Source of the DNA: an uncultured Actinomycetes bacterium
Lineage (GTDB): Bacteria; Actinomycetota; Actinomycetes; Nanopelagicales; Nanopelagicaceae
Assembly (NCBI GenBank): GCA_903932705.1
Contig: CAIZHC010000132.1
Location: forward strand, 1 to 8,556
DNA: 8,556 nucleotides
Direction: 5' to 3'
Below the pieces are notes generated by a model, which saw nothing but the letters and a program-made list of their open reading frames with translations, did no database searches and was not told the origin of the DNA. This document shows positions 6,898-8,556 of this stretch, piece by piece. Made by a program: the position numbers and the translations under genes. How positions within the stretch are numbered: position 1 is the stretch's first letter; each line of letters starts with the position of its first letter.

Positions 6898-8190
6898 ATG
6901 TCGAACCCAGAAAATCTCAGTGCAGCATCAGCCCTCATCGGAGATCCAGCAAAGTTTGGTCGAGTTGGCGAAGATGGAACTGTGTACGTAACAACTCCTG
7001 AAGGTGAACGCGCAGTCGGTTCTTACCCTGGCAAGAGTAACGAAGAGGCGCTCGCCTATTTCGTCCGTAAATTTGAATCCGTTGCATCTGAGGTAGCTCT
7101 ACTCGCTGCCCGTATTAAAAGTGGCGCATTGGTTCCAAGTGACGCTCTTGCGGCAGTAAATAAACTTAAAGAGCAGATCTCAAACCTCAATGGCGTTGGC
7201 GATCTGGCAACCCTTGCAAAATCAGTCGAACAGATTCCTTCTCTCATTGAAGGTCACAAAGAGGCGTATGAAGCTCGCAAAGCAGCGGAGAACGCCGCAA
7301 AGGAAGCTAAGCGCGTTGAAGCCAGCGCCATCAAAGAGAAACTAGTTGCAGAGGCTGAATCATTGGCTCTCTCCGAAAGTTGGAAGGCAACTGGAGATCG
7401 ACTCAAGATTCTTCTGGATGAATGGAAGGCTGCTCCTCGCTTAGATAAGAAGAGCGATGCCGAACTCTGGAAGCGCTTTTCAAGCGCCCGTAATAAATTT
7501 GATAAGCGCCGTCGTACCCACTTCGCTCAATTAGAGAACCAGAGCGCTGTAGTAACTTCCTCGAAGAGTGCGATTATTGAAGAGGCGAAGAAGCTTGCCG
7601 ATTCAAAGGATTGGCTAGCAACCGCAAATCGCTTCAAAGAATTAATGGATGCTTGGAAAGCTGCCGGTCGTGGCAAGAAGAGCGTCGATACTCGCCTCTG
7701 GGAAGAGTTCAAGACCGCGCAAGACACATTCTTTGCCGCCAAGAAAGCTGATTTAGAGAAGCGTCAGGGAACTATGGCTCAGAACCTGGTTAAGCGTGAA
7801 GAGCTCATTACCCAATTTGAAGCGCTACTTCCAGTCACAGATATTAAGGGTGCTCGTAACAAGTTCCATGATCTCCGTGAGAAGTGGGATCGCATTGGAA
7901 TGACTGAACGCAACAAGCGCGCTGCCTTAGAGGTTCGTTTGGAGAAGGTTGAGAATGAGATCAACTCACTTCACGAAGAGGTTGCACGTCGTAGCGATCC
8001 AACTGCCATCGCCCACGCTAACAGCGTTGTTCAAGGTCTCCTTGATGCAATCGAAAATTACGAGAAGCAAGCTGCGAAGGCAGAGGCTGCTGGTCAGAGC
8101 GCGAAAGCAATTGTTGCGCGCGAAGCTGCCGCTGCCCGTAAAGCATGGTTAGCAGAAGCTCAAAAGGGTCTAGCCGACTTCAAGAAGTAA
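6898..8190 (+). CDS. DUF349 domain-containing helical repeat protein
   Basis: A 430-residue soluble protein of unknown function with no signal peptide or membrane segment. Residues 20-60 form a compact N-terminal block (GRVGEDGTVYVTTPEGERAV) typical of actinobacterial DUF349 proteins. The rest is almost wholly helical, rich in Ala, Lys and Glu. Two clear DUF349 repeats are visible at about 147-212 and 226-290, sharing the pattern W-x-A-T-x(2)-R-x-K-x-L-x-D-x-W-K-A-A, then LW-x(2)-F-x(2)-A. A weaker third copy spans about 303-355 (KFHDLREKWDRIG). The C-terminal 60 residues are an Ala-rich charged helix. The start is the ATG with AAAGGAG upstream. The gene is divergent from the synthetase operon and converges on rel, with 9 nt between stops. 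Its place next to rel and its basic helical repeats would suit an RNA- or ribosome-linked role, but that is speculation. Confidence 0.9.
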   Translation: MSNPENLSAASALIGDPAKFGRVGEDGTVYVTTPEGERAVGSYPGKSNEEALAYFVRKFESVASEVALLAARIKSGALVPSDALAAVNKLKEQISNLNGVGDLATLAKSVEQIPSLIEGHKEAYEARKAAENAAKEAKRVEASAIKEKLVAEAESLALSESWKATGDRLKILLDEWKAAPRLDKKSDAELWKRFSSARNKFDKRRRTHFAQLENQSAVVTSSKSAIIEEAKKLADSKDWLATANRFKELMDAWKAAGRGKKSVDTRLWEEFKTAQDTFFAAKKADLEKRQGTMAQNLVKREELITQFEALLPVTDIKGARNKFHDLREKWDRIGMTERNKRAALEVRLEKVENEINSLHEEVARRSDPTAIAHANSVVQGLLDAIENYEKQAAKAEAAGQSAKAIVAREAAAARKAWLAEAQKGLADFKK

Positions 8191-8199
8191 TCTCTTGCT

Positions 8200-8556
8200 T
8201 TAGTTGTTGGTGACGCGATAGACGTCGTATACGCCGGCGACGCTACGCACTGCAGATAGAACAGTATCTAGATGCAGCGCATCTGCCATCTCAAAGGTGA
8301 ATCTCGATAGGGCAACGCGATCCTTACTCGTGCTTACCGCAGCATTCAAAATGTTTACATGCTGGTCTGCAAGGGTTCGAGTGATATCTGAAAGAAGTCC
8401 GGCTCTATCTAACGCTTCTACCTGAATATTTACGAGAAATAGCGCTCTGGCGCTGTTATTCCACTTTACATCGACGATACGATCGCCCTGGTGTTCTTTA
8501 AGATCATTCACATTAATGCAGTCAGCGCGATGCACGCTCACTCCACTGCCTTTAGT
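8200..8556 (-). CDS. rel: Rel-family (p)ppGpp synthetase/hydrolase, C-terminal 118 residues only
   Basis: The window holds only the C-terminal end of a long RSH protein; the frame is open through the right edge. [15 protein letters not shown] is the conserved stretch at the end of the zinc-finger/RIS region, followed by the ACT domain (about the last 80 residues, with [16 protein letters not shown] and the final [10 protein letters not shown]). The full protein senses uncharged tRNA on stalled ribosomes and makes or degrades (p)ppGpp. Its hydrolase and synthetase domains lie outside the window. Actinobacteria usually have one bifunctional enzyme, often named relA, so this is probably the bifunctional form, but the catalytic residues cannot be seen here. 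The stop TAA at 8202-8200 faces the DUF349 stop across 9 nt, with no good terminator between. Confidence 0.93.
   Translation of the reverse strand, partial: TKGSGVSVHRADCINVNDLKEHQGDRIVDVKWNNSARALFLVNIQVEALDRAGLLSDITRTLADQHVNILNAAVSTSKDRVALSRFTFEMADALHLDTVLSAVRSVAGVYDVYRVTNN

Noticed and set aside
8181..8197. Bidirectional terminator between DUF349 and rel
   Set aside because: The stem is only 5 bp, AT-containing, with a 7-base loop and no T-run.

Overview
The window looks like a compact chromosomal core region of an actinobacterium (Actinomycetota). The protein sequences (AlaRS starting with ESAEIR, a DUF349 protein with the actinobacterial N-terminal block, bacterial AspRS of the H31 type) and the rel / DUF349 / metallo-hydrolase / hisS / aspS / DUF948 / alaS order all fit that phylum. 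The base composition is roughly half GC and the spacers are very short. Together these suggest a streamlined lineage, such as the freshwater acI group (Nanopelagicales). That lineage is an inference; the phylum is much firmer.

Layout, left to right. The bases from 1 to about 6710 read as one minus-strand operon. In transcription order it is: an optional 6-codon mini-ORF (6710-6690), a metallo-beta-lactamase-fold hydrolase (6688-5999), hisS (5999-4728), aspS (4727-2979), a small DUF948 membrane protein (2939-2652) and alaS (from 2648, running off the left edge a few codons before its expected end). Junctions are a 1-nt overlap, a zero-nt junction, 39 nt, and two tandem amber stops followed at once by a GTG start. 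A 209-bp divergent intergenic region (6689-6897) with several inverted repeats separates this operon from a plus-strand DUF349 repeat protein (6898-8190). The C-terminal end of a Rel-type (p)ppGpp synthetase/hydrolase (8556-8200) is on the minus strand, converging on the DUF349 gene with 9 nt between the stop codons.

How the genes fit together. Three aminoacyl-tRNA synthetases (His, Asp, Ala) are apparently co-expressed and lie next to the stringent-response enzyme that senses uncharged tRNA. The AspRS has the residues of the non-discriminating form, so it probably also makes Asp-tRNA(Asn) for GatCAB amidation. The hydrolase, DUF948 and DUF349 proteins have no firm function. No mobile element, CRISPR array, tRNA or rRNA gene, phage gene or defence gene was seen. 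The window is mostly ordinary housekeeping sequence. The parts most worth a second look are the translation start of the hydrolase (strong ribosome binding site, mini-ORF, TTG start) and the structured leader between the divergent genes.
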